Source of the DNA: CF-161 sp035638495
Lineage (GTDB): Bacteria > Chloroflexota > Dormibacteria > Dormibacterales > Dormibacteraceae
NCBI GenBank assembly: GCA_035638495.1
Contig: DASQZW010000018.1
Location: 1 to 11,566 of the forward strand
Reading direction: 5' to 3'
DNA length: 11,566 nt
Positions 11,524-11,566 of this stretch are shown piece after piece. Position 1 is the stretch's first letter; each line of letters starts with the position of its first letter. The notes under the pieces are model-generated. The model saw only the letters and a program-made list of their open reading frames with translations. It was not told the DNA's origin and did not search any database. Both the position numbers and the translations under genes were made by a program.

Positions 11524-11566
11524 CGCGACACCTGGGGGGCGGCCGCCGTCCAGCCCGCGGCTGCGG

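Noticed and set aside
1..11566. CRISPR arrays, insertion sequences, tRNA or rRNA genes
   Set aside because: No regularly spaced repeats, transposase motifs, terminal inverted repeats with target duplications, or tRNA/rRNA-like segments were found on reading the window.

Overview
The window is very GC-rich, densely packed DNA with a clear actinobacterial flavour: GTG starts, 4-nt ATGA/GTGA gene overlaps, purine-rich ribosome-binding sites, a wax ester synthase/diacylglycerol acyltransferase (WS/DGAT), an FCD-type GntR regulator and several universal stress proteins. A deep-branching actinobacterium (for example Thermoleophilia-like) is my best guess, but that is an inference from gene content. 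No rRNA, tRNA, CRISPR array or insertion sequence was seen.

Layout. (1) 63-1704, plus strand: an orphan Hcp-like protein, a 110-aa protein of unknown function, a strong hairpin, and a LURP-one/YxjI-like protein. (2) 1725-4382: an unknown multi-pass membrane protein (minus strand) diverges from a two-gene unit (plus strand) of a twin-CBS protein and a WS/DGAT acyltransferase joined by a GTGA overlap. (3) 4370-7599, minus strand: a metal P-type ATPase, a hairpin, a tandem universal stress protein (USP), and a second USP that is broken by an apparent one-base frameshift. (4) 7755-9504, plus strand: a tightly overlapped three-gene membrane operon of a 50-aa single-helix protein, a four-helix cytochrome b N-terminal (b6-like) protein and a cysteine-free protein with two membrane helices and a large domain between them; it ends in a strong hairpin. 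(5) 9505-9796: a hairpin-rich intergenic stretch with a 16-bp palindrome and possibly a small or decayed gene. (6) 9797-11523, minus strand: a DUF5661-like protein, a triple CxxC/CxxH putative zinc protein, and a GntR/FCD regulator translationally coupled to it.

How it may work together. Twin-CBS protein, WS/DGAT, USPs and a P-type ATPase side by side recall the hypoxia/dormancy (DosR/DevR) regulon of mycobacteria. Palindromes fitting GGGNC-N4-GNCCC, or close to it, lie upstream of the CBS gene, the tandem USP gene, the DUF5661 gene and the possible small gene at 9713. The motif is loose enough in such GC-rich DNA that it also occurs by chance inside a gene (1418-1431), so this is a hypothesis.

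The best candidate for an undescribed system is the 7755-9504 operon: a diheme cytochrome b core without visible Rieske, cytochrome c or cytochrome b C-terminal partners, with a possible PetG/L-like small subunit and an unknown extracytoplasmic partner, all lacking cysteine. It is transcribed divergently from the metal ATPase across a region holding a perfect tandem 23-bp repeat.
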